A stretch of DNA of 64,000 nucleotides from Cohnella sp. WQ 127256. GTDB lineage: Bacteria > Bacillota > Bacilli > Paenibacillales > Paenibacillaceae. The stretch's first letter is position 1, and each line of letters opens with the position of its first letter. The DNA lies in contig NZ_JAMZCY010000004.1 of the NCBI RefSeq assembly GCF_024519285.1, positions 310,001 through 374,000 of the forward strand, written 5' to 3'. Below the pieces are notes generated by a model. That model did not search any database, was not told where the DNA came from, and saw nothing but the letters and a program-made list of their open reading frames with translations. Shown piece by piece: positions 34,785-43,982 of this stretch. A program made the position numbers and the translations under genes.

Positions 34785-34916
34785 CTGAACCTCTCCGTTT
34801 CTTCCGACTTTATTGTACAAGCATAAACGGCTGCCACCGTCCTTAGGGATGGCGGGGAACGTTCATGTCTGAGACGATTCTGAAAAGGGGAGCGAATCTT
34901 ATTAGGTCTGAATCGT

Positions 34917-34960
34917 CAAAAAGCCCCTTCTAGAGCACACATATGCTCTAGACGGGACTT
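34917..34960 (-). terminator. Terminator after the iron alcohol dehydrogenase gene
   Basis: On the minus strand: AAG-CCC, then an 8-bp stem CTAGAGCA/TGCTCTAG with a 6-base loop, closing with GGGGCTTTTT. It starts 10 bases after the stop codon. Confidence 0.88.
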
Positions 34961-34970
34961 CTTCACCTTC

Positions 34971-36134
34971 TTACAGGCTCGCCGTCAGGATGCTCAATAC
35001 ATCATCCTTGTTCAGCTGCTTGAAGGTGCCAATCGGGCCGAATTGAGTCGCTTCCTCGGCCATCCGATCCAGTTGCTCGTCATTAATACCGAGTTCCCCT
35101 AGTGTCGCAGGTGATCCAATACGCGTAAAGTAAGCGCGGGTCGCCTCTATACCCGCTAACGCGATTTCATCGTCACTCTTACCTGCTGGATCAACATTCC
35201 ATACCCGTACTGCATATTGCACGAACTTGCTTACACGCTCTTTATATACAAACTTCATCCAATTCGGAAAAATAATCGACAATCCTGCACCATGCGCGAT
35301 GTCGTAGATCGCACTTACTTCATGCTCAATGCCATGAGTTGCCCAGTCGGTTGTTACACCGTTTGGCAAAGTCCCATTCAAGGCATAGGTACCCGCAAGA
35401 AGTAGATTAGCTCGCGCATCGTAGTCAGAGCCGTCGGCAATTGCCTTCTCACCGTTCTCGATGACTGTGAGTAGAATTGATTCCGCGAATCTTTCCTGCA
35501 ATGGAATGTCTGTCGTTAAACTGAAATATTGCTCAAACACATGCGACATGATATCAACAATTCCGTTAATCGTCTGATTAACAGGCACCGTATAGGTCAG
35601 CTTGGGATCAAGAATTGAGAATTGCGGATAGATGAGCTTGCTGCCCAGTCCACGCTTCTGTTTGGTCTCCCAATTCGAGATGACGGCATTACCGTTCATT
35701 TCCGACCCGGTAGCCGCAAGAGTCAGTACCGTTCCAATAGGAAGTGCCTCTTGTATAATCGCCTTGTGAACCGTGAAGTCCCACATATCCCCATCGTAGA
35801 GAGCCCCTGCCGCAATCGCCTTAGCTGCATCAAGAACACTTCCGCCTCCAACAGCGAGTACGAATTCAACCTTCTCCTTGCGACAAATCTCGATTCCCTT
35901 GTTGACCGTAGAAAGGCGCGGATTGGGTTCAATACCGGAAAGCTCATGGACGGTTGCACCAATTTTACTTAGCTGCTCCAACACGTCATCGTAAAGCCCC
36001 GAGCTCTTAATACTTCCTCCGCCATAGACGAGCAAGATCCGCTTGCCGTACGGTTTAACTAGTCCACCTAATTGACTAACCTTACCAGCCCCAAAAACAA
36101 GCTTAGTTGGATTATGTAGTTCAAATGCGTTCAT
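34971..36134 (-). CDS. Iron-containing alcohol dehydrogenase (YugJ/BdhA-like)
   Basis: A 387-residue NAD(P)H-dependent butanol-dehydrogenase-type enzyme. The Rossmann part carries GAGKVSQL, LLVYGGGSIKSSGLYD and VGGGSVLDAAKAIAAG. The metal site is in GIVDIMSHVFEQYFS (Asp and His) and in GIEHEVSAIYDIAHGAGL (two further His). It reduces aldehydes to alcohols in the cytoplasm; YqhD-like members act as general aldehyde scavengers. GGAGGG precedes the ATG by 10 bases. It is monocistronic with its own terminator and divergent from a chemoreceptor gene. Confidence 0.93.
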   Translation of the reverse strand: MNAFELHNPTKLVFGAGKVSQLGGLVKPYGKRILLVYGGGSIKSSGLYDDVLEQLSKIGATVHELSGIEPNPRLSTVNKGIEICRKEKVEFVLAVGGGSVLDAAKAIAAGALYDGDMWDFTVHKAIIQEALPIGTVLTLAATGSEMNGNAVISNWETKQKRGLGSKLIYPQFSILDPKLTYTVPVNQTINGIVDIMSHVFEQYFSLTTDIPLQERFAESILLTVIENGEKAIADGSDYDARANLLLAGTYALNGTLPNGVTTDWATHGIEHEVSAIYDIAHGAGLSIIFPNWMKFVYKERVSKFVQYAVRVWNVDPAGKSDDEIALAGIEATRAYFTRIGSPATLGELGINDEQLDRMAEEATQFGPIGTFKQLNKDDVLSILTASL

Positions 36135-36276
36135 GCTCTCTATTCCCTCCTAGGTTCATTAATGTGTCGTTCTGACCATAGTTTACCACTGTTACGGAAT
36201 ATAAGCACATTTGGATTCAATCGTATTTACTTTCACTCGTATAATTCCTTGGCCTTAGGTATGGATTTACAGCTTA

Positions 36277-36306
36277 TTGTCGATTTATGTCGTTTTATGG
36301 TATTAT
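36277..36306 (+). promoter_or_regulatory. Candidate sigma-A promoter for the chemoreceptor gene
   Basis: TTGTCG (36277-36282), an 18-base spacer and TATTAT (36301-36306). It lies about 38 bases before the GTG start at 36344 and overlaps the alternative ATG at 36287, which argues against that start. Confidence 0.5.
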
Positions 36307-36343
36307 TCCCCTATCCTATTTCGTTGTCGGAGGCAGATCTTTA

Positions 36344-37810
36344 GTGAATTATAATGAAACATTGCATCGGAGAAACAAGCTTCTAGTTAACATCATCTGG
36401 GGAATGCTAGTATTAGGAATTGTCGTTGATATTTTGACTGGAGCTCCTACAAGTTCGATTATTGTTCTCGTTATCGTAGGTACTATCGCCAGTGGATTAG
36501 CAACTGTGTTGACGTACAAGCGTTGGTTGTCCAGTTACATCATGTATGTCATTTCAGCTATCATTACCGTCCTAACACTGTTATTAATCATTACAGGGCC
36601 TGTCATTACAACGTATTCGCTTGTGTACATCAATCTAGCGATCATGACCTTGTATAGCAATTCTCGATCAATCGCATTCTCAGGCTTATCCGGAGTTGCT
36701 TTGACGAGCTACTTATTCATTAGCCCCTACAAAAACGAACTATTTGGAACGAGTGACTTCTTCACTATGATGATGTATTTGGTGCTTCTCGGCGTTCCTC
36801 TGTATGTATCTGCGAGGTTCAGCGAACGATTGCAGGTTGAAGCCTCATCGCAACGCGAGCAAGCCGTCACCGAGAGAAACCGGGCGCAAGGAATTATAGA
36901 CAAAGTTTCAGTCTCCCTAACCACTCTTAACGATTTCAGCTCTAGCCTTAAGCAGAACATTACCTCCACAAGTTCCATTTCCAAAGAAGTAACCTCCTCC
37001 TTCTCTGAGGTCACTTCCAGCATCGAGACCCAAACCTCTAGCATAACTGAAATTAGCGAGTCCATACTCTTCGTTGAGGAAGAGATTGTCTCACTTGCCG
37101 CCCGTTCCACACAGATGAAGGAACGTTCGGAAAATTCAGTTAGACTGACGAGTATCGGAAGCGATGAGGCGGTCTCTTTAGAGACACAGATGAATCATGT
37201 CCATGAATCGATTGATACGTCCGTTGAGCTCATGAACGAGCTCAATGAACAAAATCAACACATTGGCGAAATCGTCACAACCATCAAGAACATCTCCTAC
37301 CAAACCAATTTACTGGCGCTTAACGCAGCTATCGAAGCAGCGCGTGCTGGTGAGCATGGCAAAGGCTTCGCCGTCGTGTCCCATGAAATTCGCAAGCTAG
37401 CTGAATCTTCCAAGCAATCCACGGAGCAGATCGAGAGCATCCTAGAGATGATTCGCTCGAAGACAACTCAAGCTACCGAGCAAGTCATTCAAGGTCAACA
37501 AACCGTGATTGAAAGCAGCTCAGCGGTCAAGAATGTAGCCGAAATTATGCGTTCATTAGCGGATGACTCGAAGCAAGTCGACCTCCAATCGACGGAGATG
37601 AATCGCTCAGCAGATGATCTCACTCACCAATACAACAAGATTACGGATCAAATCGTGACGATAGCTGGTACGACCGAACAGAACATGGCATCTATCCAAG
37701 AGATGTCCGCCAGTATGACAACCCAAGATTCAAGACTCAGGGATATCGCGGAAAGCTTCTTACAGTTGGACAAGCTTGCTTCTGAATTGAATAAAATGAC
37801 CGATCGTTGA
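36344..37810 (+). CDS. Methyl-accepting chemotaxis protein without an extracellular sensor domain
   Basis: A 488-residue receptor beginning at GTG 36344, 10 bases after GGAGG; the ATG at 36287 lies within the promoter candidate. The N-terminal 165 residues form about six tightly packed hydrophobic helices with very short loops. There is no periplasmic ligand domain and no clear HAMP; a coiled coil and the MCP signalling domain follow. The hairpin tip that binds CheA/CheW is [15 protein letters not shown] followed by [16 protein letters not shown]. It may sense membrane state, redox or an intramembrane ligand, or couple to another protein. A shared terminator separates it from the converging exporter genes. 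Confidence 0.88.
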   Translation: MNYNETLHRRNKLLVNIIWGMLVLGIVVDILTGAPTSSIIVLVIVGTIASGLATVLTYKRWLSSYIMYVISAIITVLTLLLIITGPVITTYSLVYINLAIMTLYSNSRSIAFSGLSGVALTSYLFISPYKNELFGTSDFFTMMMYLVLLGVPLYVSARFSERLQVEASSQREQAVTERNRAQGIIDKVSVSLTTLNDFSSSLKQNITSTSSISKEVTSSFSEVTSSIETQTSSITEISESILFVEEEIVSLAARSTQMKERSENSVRLTSIGSDEAVSLETQMNHVHESIDTSVELMNELNEQNQHIGEIVTTIKNISYQTNLLALNAAIEAARAGEHGKGFAVVSHEIRKLAESSKQSTEQIESILEMIRSKTTQATEQVIQGQQTVIESSSAVKNVAEIMRSLADDSKQVDLQSTEMNRSADDLTHQYNKITDQIVTIAGTTEQNMASIQEMSASMTTQDSRLRDIAESFLQLDKLASELNKMTDR

Positions 37811-37824
37811 TGCTCGTAAATTAA

Positions 37825-37868
37825 AGAGCCACCCATTCAATTCTCAACTACATTGAATGGGTGGCTCT
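37825..37868. terminator. Bidirectional terminator between the chemoreceptor and ABC exporter genes
   Basis: A perfect 17-bp stem (37825-37841 with 37852-37868, core GAGCCACCCATTCAAT) with a 10-base loop between convergent genes. T-rich tails are short on both sides. Confidence 0.8.
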
Positions 37869-37882
37869 TGCTATTATTAAAG

Positions 37883-39640
37883 CTACACCGGCAAGGATAC
37901 CTTCTCGCCTTTTTGCAGCTGATACATCTTATAGTAACGACCCTCTAGCTCCATAAGCTGATCATGATTTCCTCGTTCAACGATTTCCCCACGATGTAGC
38001 ACGAGAATCTGGTTAGCCTCACGAATCGTAGATAGCCTATGAGCAATAATAAGTGTCGTTCTACCTTCGCTAACGACCTTCAGCGCTTGTTGGATCAAGC
38101 CCTCTGTCTCACTGTCAATGCTAGCGGTTGCTTCATCCAGGATGAGAATGGATGGATCAAATGCCAACGCACGAGCAAAGGAGATCAATTGTCGTTGACC
38201 GGATGAAAGTGTGCTCCCCCGCTCCACCACTGGCTCGTCATAGCCATTCGGTAGCTGCTCGATGAACGATGCGGCACCGACATCCCCTAGTGCTTTTTTT
38301 ACCTGCTCAAGCGAGATCTCTTGATTGTAGAGACTCACATTGAACTTAATATCACCAGCAAACAAATAAGGGTCCTGCAATACGATGCCCATGTGCTTAC
38401 GCAGAGCTTGCTTGGATATCGTTGAAATGTCTGTACCATCGATTGTTATCTTGCCTTTCCCGGGCTCGTAGAAACCTAGCAGTAGATTGATGATCGAGCT
38501 TTTACCGGAACCCGTGTGACCCACCAACGCGACCGTCTCACCTTTACGTGCCTCGAAGGAAATTCCTTTTAGAACATCTACACCTTCGTTATACGCAAAT
38601 GTGACGTCATCGAATTTAACAATTCCTTCTGGGCGACTTACCTGCTCAGCATTCTCGATCTCTTCGCCTTCCCTATCCATAACAGCGAATACCTTCTCTG
38701 CGGACACGAACGCCCTCTGGGCATTGGTGAGTTGATCGAATATCCCAATAATCGGATTAAATAACCTGCCCAAGTAATCAATAAACGCATAGAACACACC
38801 GAATGAAATTCCGGCATTCTGAATGGAGCCGCGACCGAAATACCAGATGACGAACGCCGTGACTAAGCCACCAATCGTTCCCACAATATTCCTTGAGGAC
38901 AAGGAAAACACGCGAAACTGTTTAACCTGGTTCACATAACGATCTTCGTTCAACTGCTCAAATTCCTGAAGAGTGACCTTCTCCCGACGAAAAGCCTGAA
39001 TAATAGGCATCACATTAATTGATTCATTGATCATGGCATTCATATCACTTAATCTGGCTCGCATAATCGCAATATACTTCTTCGAGTACTTCAGATGAAC
39101 ATACATAATAAACACGAATAGCGGCGGAAGGAGCAGAGTGAACAAAGCAAGCTGGGCGTCTAATATAAATAGAGCCACAAAAATTCCCGTAAGTTGAACG
39201 AAGCTGACGACGAAGGTAGCCATGAAGCTCATGAACAAGTCACGAACGGCTTCCGTATCATTAGCAATTCTCGATACAACTTGCCCGATCGGCGTGTTAT
39301 CGAAGTAACGAAGTGGAATTCGCTGAATATGTCGCATAATATCCATACGCATATTCTTAATAATTCTAAGCGCAGTGGCCTGCAAAACATAAGATTGCGT
39401 AAAATTACTAATTCCAGCAAGCAGAATGAGTCCGATGTAGAGGGCAAGCAGCCCTAATACAGGCTCTATATCGTTCGTCCGAGTGTAGAGATGCTTATCA
39501 ATAATCGTCTTGATGATATAAGGACCACCAAGCTCTGCTCCAACAGCGCAGCATAGCACAATAATCGCACCGATAATCCGGTACTTATAGACGAGGGCGT
39601 AAGACAGCAGCCTTCTCGCCGTTGATCGTTTGGGATTCAT
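37883..39640 (-). CDS. ABC exporter half-transporter with consensus ATPase site (YfiC/YheH type)
   Basis: A 585-residue type IV ABC exporter subunit: six transmembrane helices (1-310) and a nucleotide-binding domain with Walker A GHTGSGKSS, signature LSSGQ, Walker B ILILDEATASID with catalytic Glu, and the H-loop histidine in IIAHRLSTI. AAGGAGG precedes the ATG. It is encoded 47 bases after a second half-transporter whose Walker B lacks the Glu, so the two should form an asymmetric heterodimer like BmrC/BmrD or TM287/288. A multidrug or lipid/peptide exporter is likely; the substrate is unknown. Confidence 0.92.
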   Translation of the reverse strand: MNPKRSTARRLLSYALVYKYRIIGAIIVLCCAVGAELGGPYIIKTIIDKHLYTRTNDIEPVLGLLALYIGLILLAGISNFTQSYVLQATALRIIKNMRMDIMRHIQRIPLRYFDNTPIGQVVSRIANDTEAVRDLFMSFMATFVVSFVQLTGIFVALFILDAQLALFTLLLPPLFVFIMYVHLKYSKKYIAIMRARLSDMNAMINESINVMPIIQAFRREKVTLQEFEQLNEDRYVNQVKQFRVFSLSSRNIVGTIGGLVTAFVIWYFGRGSIQNAGISFGVFYAFIDYLGRLFNPIIGIFDQLTNAQRAFVSAEKVFAVMDREGEEIENAEQVSRPEGIVKFDDVTFAYNEGVDVLKGISFEARKGETVALVGHTGSGKSSIINLLLGFYEPGKGKITIDGTDISTISKQALRKHMGIVLQDPYLFAGDIKFNVSLYNQEISLEQVKKALGDVGAASFIEQLPNGYDEPVVERGSTLSSGQRQLISFARALAFDPSILILDEATASIDSETEGLIQQALKVVSEGRTTLIIAHRLSTIREANQILVLHRGEIVERGNHDQLMELEGRYYKMYQLQKGEKVSLPV

Positions 39641-39687
39641 AAAAGCCTCCTTCTATAGGATCAGGGATCCACATGCGATGCGTACTT

Positions 39688-41430
39688 TTATTCTTCCAAG
39701 CTCGCTTCCATCTGCTGCCGCTCCCATTGTTCCTTATACCAGCCAGCATGTAGCATGAGCTGCTCATGCGTTCCCTCTTCACGAATCCGGCCGTCATCCA
39801 GCACGACAATCCAATTCGCATGACTAACTGCAGAGAGACGATGCGTCGTAATCATCGTTGTTTTGCCAGCACGTTCCTGACGGATCTGTTGGACGATCCG
39901 ACTTTCCGTCCGGGCATCTACTGCAGACAAGGAATCGTCCAACAGCAAAATTTCCGAGTCTATCAATAGGGCTCGTGCAATGGCAAGCCTCTGCTTCTGT
40001 CCTCCAGACAGCATAACGCCATTCTCGCCAACTATTGTTTCTAATCCTTCTGGCATCTGAGCAATGTCCTGCGTGAAAGACGCCATCTCAATCGCACGAG
40101 CAACTTCCTCCGGTGTCGCATCCGGTTTGCCAAGTCTAATATTGTCCCGAATCGATTTGGACAATAGAAGATGCTCCTGCGGAACATAAGCGATCCAGCG
40201 CTTCATCTGATCTATTGAAATATTTTCAACAGGGGTATTTGAAATGAAGAGCTTCTGTTCCTCAATCGGATATTGCCTCAGCAATTGCTTTAAGAGTGTG
40301 CTCTTCCCGCTTCCCGTTTTACCGACTATGCCTAACGTTTGGCCACGTTCCAGTTGAAAGGCAACGTTATTCAGGCTAGGATGGGTGGCCGTTGGGTAGG
40401 TAAAGGTTAACGCCTTCATCTCGATACGTGTAGGAAGTTCGATCTCAACCGGCTTGATCGCATCCTCCACATCCACCTTCTCCGTCAATACGGTTTCCAG
40501 ACGATCCGCCGAAGCACTACCCCTTTGTAATACATTTATAAATTCGCCAAATGAAATCATAGGCCAGATGAGCATTCCCAAATAGATGTTAAAGGAGATA
40601 AGCTGACCGAGCGTAATTTCATCATGAAAAACCAGATAAGAGCCATAACCGATTCCAATACAGTAACTCACACCTACGATAATCGAGATCAGGGGTTGGA
40701 ACAACGCATTCAAGATAGACACCCGTCTGTTCTTGTTCATCACATCTGTAGTCATCCGATCGAAAGCGTTAAGATCATGCTCTTCCTGTACATAGGAACG
40801 AATGACTCGGATACCGGAGATGGACTCCAGAGCATGCTCATTCATCTTCCCAAAGGATTGCTGAGCCGCAAGAAAGCGTCCCCGTACCTTAGTGCCTAAC
40901 TTGCTAATGACAAATACGAGGAGCGGCAATGGAAGGAGTGCGGCAATCATCAGCTTCACACTTATGAAGGAAACCATCATGAAGATAACGACAGATACCC
41001 CCACCAGAGTATTCACGAGTGTCATCACGCCATAGCCTGATGTTTGTCCAATCGCCAAAATATCATTGGTAGCAAGCGCCATGAGCTGACCTGTACTATT
41101 ACGTTGGAAAAACGCAGGCTTCATCCTCGTGAGGTGTTTCAGCAGCCTTGATCTCAGTAACTTCTCAATTAATGCAGAGTTCCCAAATAAGGTCGTAATC
41201 CATATGTAGACCATTATGTAAACCAGTATTGCAAGTCCGACAAGGATGAGAACCGTTTGATTTAATTGCGCCGATGTCAGCGTCTCTTTTCCCATTACAT
41301 CGATCATATTTCCGATCAACCTTGGAGGGATCATGGACAATAGACTGACCGCGGTCATTAAACCAATCGCTATCGCATAACTCCCCCATCTTTCCTTGAA
41401 AAACCACTTCAGACGGATAACGAAAGACAA
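39688..41430 (-). CDS. ABC exporter half-transporter with degenerate ATPase site (YfiB/YheI type, TTG start)
   Basis: A 580-residue partner subunit starting at TTG 41430, 7 bases after GGGAGG. It has six transmembrane helices and a nucleotide-binding domain with Walker A GKTGSGKST, signature LSGGQ, and Walker B LLLDDSLSAVD, where Asp stands in place of the catalytic Glu; H-loop TTHRLSAV. This Asp substitution is the known mark of the non-hydrolysing site in heterodimeric exporters. It is the first gene of the pair, as in Bacillus yheI-yheH. Confidence 0.92.
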   Translation of the reverse strand: MSFVIRLKWFFKERWGSYAIAIGLMTAVSLLSMIPPRLIGNMIDVMGKETLTSAQLNQTVLILVGLAILVYIMVYIWITTLFGNSALIEKLLRSRLLKHLTRMKPAFFQRNSTGQLMALATNDILAIGQTSGYGVMTLVNTLVGVSVVIFMMVSFISVKLMIAALLPLPLLVFVISKLGTKVRGRFLAAQQSFGKMNEHALESISGIRVIRSYVQEEHDLNAFDRMTTDVMNKNRRVSILNALFQPLISIIVGVSYCIGIGYGSYLVFHDEITLGQLISFNIYLGMLIWPMISFGEFINVLQRGSASADRLETVLTEKVDVEDAIKPVEIELPTRIEMKALTFTYPTATHPSLNNVAFQLERGQTLGIVGKTGSGKSTLLKQLLRQYPIEEQKLFISNTPVENISIDQMKRWIAYVPQEHLLLSKSIRDNIRLGKPDATPEEVARAIEMASFTQDIAQMPEGLETIVGENGVMLSGGQKQRLAIARALLIDSEILLLDDSLSAVDARTESRIVQQIRQERAGKTTMITTHRLSAVSHANWIVVLDDGRIREEGTHEQLMLHAGWYKEQWERQQMEASLEE

Positions 41431-41597
41431 CGTTCTCCCTCCCCATTTTTATTATTTGAGCGCATGATTCGATATTACAGTTTCATCCTGATGAAGTCTA
41501 CGCTAACATTAAATTCCTTTTTACAAGTTACCTATTGTGTGCCCCATACATACTTTATACTTACTCATTCGCCTAATTAGTCAGGGGTAGAGATACT

Positions 41598-42692
41598 ATG
41601 AACGATCTAAGAGCAACATTGATATCCATTCCGAAGGATGCAGCAGCCCATCCGGAGGCCAATCTAGAATGGTGGTACTGCTACGCCTTTATTAACGGTA
41701 GCGGTGGACGCCGGTATGCCTTGATGATCTCTTTCTTCCGTGTCGGAGAGCTGTCCCGAATCAAGGGACACTATTTGATTTATTCCCTCATTCGGTTGGA
41801 CGAACCAGGATTCATTTCCCGCTCTTACCTTGACCGTTCCCTGTTTTATCATATGACCGGATTATATCTCCCATCCTATTTCCTATTCAAACCAAGCGAT
41901 TGGCAGACGTGGGAGCAATACGGAACGCTATTCAAAGGCAAGCTTCCCACACCTCATTCTTGGATCAAGGACATATCCATGCACTCGCAACCAACCGCCA
42001 TTCAATACGGCCACGCTGGAATCACCTTCATAGACGACGTGAGCCAGCAGTTTACGCTCCATATTGATGATCCCGAAGTACGTGTAGACCTCACATTCAC
42101 TCCAAGTAAACCATTGACAGCCATTGATGAACAGGGCACATTGAACGGCCTCTATTATTATTCCTCTACCCGAAATACGATCACGGGACATATTCACCAT
42201 GAGGGGGGTACGGATCAAGTATCTGGGGAAGGCTGGTTTGACCATCAATGGGGACGAAATTACGAGCTTCTCAAAGGGGAAGGCTGGAATTGGTTCGGGC
42301 TTCAATTGGATGACGGACGAGAGCTGCTCATTAACCAGCTACATGCAGCCAAATCAGCCACAACGCCGTCGTCTCCCACAGCAATACTCATTCTTAAGGA
42401 CCAGGCTTCAATCTCGATAAACAATATCAAGATGAGGCCCCTGAGGGTTTGGCGAAGCTTCCAATCCGGAATGTCCTACCCCGTGGAATGGTACATCTCC
42501 ATCCCCGATTACCAGCTCGAGCTACATGTCATCCCTGCCTTTGATAACCAAGAAATGCTAATTATCGGTCCAATTCGCGCCATATGGGAAGGAGCTTGTT
42601 TAGTCACCGGCCTTGATCATAGCAACAATACGCCAATTAATGGGAAGGGCTTTGTCGAGCTGGCCGGCTTTGCCAAATATGCGAAAGCATAA
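41598..42692 (+). CDS. CrtC/AttH-like lipocalin-domain protein
   Basis: A 364-residue protein of the CrtC N-terminal lipocalin / AttH-like group. Family traits are the early NLEWWYCYAFI, EGWFDHQWGRNY in the middle and GWNWFGLQLDDGRELLINQ after it, the double beta-barrel signature shared with carotenoid 1,2-hydratases and hydroxyneurosporene-synthase-like proteins. No signal peptide is apparent, and no carotenoid genes are nearby, so a role in isoprenoid hydration is uncertain; these proteins also bind lipids or other hydrophobic ligands. A weak AGGGG site precedes the ATG. Confidence 0.75.
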   Translation: MNDLRATLISIPKDAAAHPEANLEWWYCYAFINGSGGRRYALMISFFRVGELSRIKGHYLIYSLIRLDEPGFISRSYLDRSLFYHMTGLYLPSYFLFKPSDWQTWEQYGTLFKGKLPTPHSWIKDISMHSQPTAIQYGHAGITFIDDVSQQFTLHIDDPEVRVDLTFTPSKPLTAIDEQGTLNGLYYYSSTRNTITGHIHHEGGTDQVSGEGWFDHQWGRNYELLKGEGWNWFGLQLDDGRELLINQLHAAKSATTPSSPTAILILKDQASISINNIKMRPLRVWRSFQSGMSYPVEWYISIPDYQLELHVIPAFDNQEMLIIGPIRAIWEGACLVTGLDHSNNTPINGKGFVELAGFAKYAKA

Positions 42693-42803
42693 AGACATAA
42701 CCGAACAATCGTTACACTCACAAGAATGATTCGTTGAGATTCCTACTGGGTAACAATCACTAACGCATCGGATATTTAATTAGCCGGGAAAGGGGTGGTT
42801 GAG

Positions 42804-42965
42804 ATGCCAATTCAACAACGCAACATGGATATCGAAGAAGTTCATGTCGAGAAAAGAATCAATTCCAGCCAAGTCGCATCTACGTTCATTAAATATGCTG
42901 CCTATGTGATTATTACTCTAGGAATTTTATACTTCTTGGCGTATTACGTACTTCCTAAGCTGTAG
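42804..42965 (+). CDS. Small single-pass membrane protein, 53 residues
   Basis: A 53-residue frame with a polar N-terminus (NMDIEEVHVEKRIN) and one C-terminal transmembrane helix (about 29-50, YAAYVIITLGILYFLAYYVL) ending PKL. AAGGGG lies about 10 bases before the ATG. The composition is coherent and the intact helix with charged N-terminus supports a real gene. I do not recognise a characterised family. It lies in an otherwise empty 440-base stretch downstream of the lipocalin gene and could share its transcript. Confidence 0.7.
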   Translation: MPIQQRNMDIEEVHVEKRINSSQVASTFIKYAAYVIITLGILYFLAYYVLPKL

Positions 42966-43067
42966 GTGGAATGGGGGGCTACCTCGTTTAGCAGGAGTCC
43001 GCTCTCATTGTCGCTTTTTTCGACTAAGGTGGAGCGTGAGACACACCCACTCTCACAGCGAGAACAA

Positions 43068-43110
43068 AGCCCTTCAGCATCACTAACGCTAATTACGATG
43101 CTGGAGGGCT
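43068..43110 (-). terminator. Terminator after the DUF6509-like gene
   Basis: A 13-bp stem with one G-T pair (43068-43080 with 43098-43110, AGCCCTTCAGCAT/ATGCTGGAGGGCT) with a 17-base loop; the minus-strand tail is TTTG. The preceding 100 bases (42966-43067) hold no gene and a minor GTGAGA/TCTCAC hairpin. Confidence 0.7.
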
Positions 43111-43131
43111 ATTACTCGCTGATGCTATCTT

Positions 43132-43425
43132 CTACTCCGCTTCCGAATAATGCTCCTGACAGAAGGCAGCCAGTGCAGCTTCCTCTTCCGCTTCAAGATC
43201 GAGGTCGAGGTGACGTTCCGTGGACTTCTCGATCAGGTCGTAGTTCACAATACTCCCCTGCTCCCCATCGACCTTGTATACCACTTTAATGAATATCCCC
43301 TGCTCGGAGTAAAGCTCGTCATCCTCCTCGAGCTCCAGATCAAGTAGAAATTCATAACGCTTCCCCACTAAAATCTGAAAAGGGTCCTTAACCAGCTCAA
43401 CGCTGTATTCTGCGATCGTAAGCAT
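43132..43425 (-). CDS. Small acidic protein, DUF6509-like
   Basis: A 97-residue acidic cytoplasmic protein beginning MLTIAEYSVELVKDPFQILVG, followed by a beta-rich core (RYEFLLDLELEEDDELYSEQG) and a Glu-rich C-terminus. I recognise it as a conserved Firmicutes family (DUF6509, assignment from memory). Function unknown. AGGATGAGGA precedes the ATG. Single gene with its own terminator. Confidence 0.75.
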   Translation of the reverse strand: MLTIAEYSVELVKDPFQILVGKRYEFLLDLELEEDDELYSEQGIFIKVVYKVDGEQGSIVNYDLIEKSTERHLDLDLEAEEEAALAAFCQEHYSEAE

Positions 43426-43496
43426 TTCCTCATCCTTCCTATCTCTATTCCCCCATTATACACGGATCGAGTCACTAGAACGAGAAGCCTCCATCG

Positions 43497-43970
43497 TTAT
43501 AACCTGTCGAACGGGTACCATTTCGAGAGGTAGCCCGTTTTCTTTAGGACATGCTCCGTGAAGGGATTGAGCTCCGATATGGGTTCATATAACGAAAAGT
43601 AACGAAGCTCCAGTCCCTCATCGTCATTCACTCTGGGCGTGCCTTCGACGTTCATCGCCTCGTAAACGGCCATCACATTGTAGATCTCATCCCCGTGAGG
43701 ATACTTGTAATACATGTCTTTCCCGGAGAGTAGGTCAACAAACCGAAATTCCTCTGCCCTTAATCCTGCTTCTTCGTAGAGCTCCCTGCCGGCGGCCTCT
43801 TCCAACGATTCTCCCAGCTCTAACGCGCCTCCGATTGTTCCCCAATCCTGACTATCGGAACGCTTTTGCAGCAACAGATGTCCCGCCTCGTTAAACACGA
43901 GCACGCATGCCCCTGGCATGAGCAGCGGTTGCGAGCCCACCTTTTCTCTTAGATCCATAATGTATCCCAT
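43497..43970 (-). CDS. Nudix hydrolase
   Basis: A 157-residue Nudix enzyme. The Nudix box GGALELGESLEEAAGREL followed by YEEAGL matches G-x5-E-x7-R-E-x2-E-E-x-G exactly. Such enzymes cleave nucleoside diphosphates linked to another moiety using Mg2+ held by the box glutamates; the substrate is not predictable. GGGGAG precedes the ATG by 6 bases. It follows the DUF4173-like gene by 12 bases, so the two are co-transcribed. Confidence 0.92.
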   Translation of the reverse strand: MGYIMDLREKVGSQPLLMPGACVLVFNEAGHLLLQKRSDSQDWGTIGGALELGESLEEAAGRELYEEAGLRAEEFRFVDLLSGKDMYYKYPHGDEIYNVMAVYEAMNVEGTPRVNDDEGLELRYFSLYEPISELNPFTEHVLKKTGYLSKWYPFDRL

Positions 43971-43982
43971 GTCGCTCTCCCC

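Noticed and set aside
36287..36343. ATG start giving a longer chemoreceptor
   Set aside because: No ribosome site, and it falls inside the -35/-10 promoter candidate; GTG 36344 has GGAGG at the right distance.
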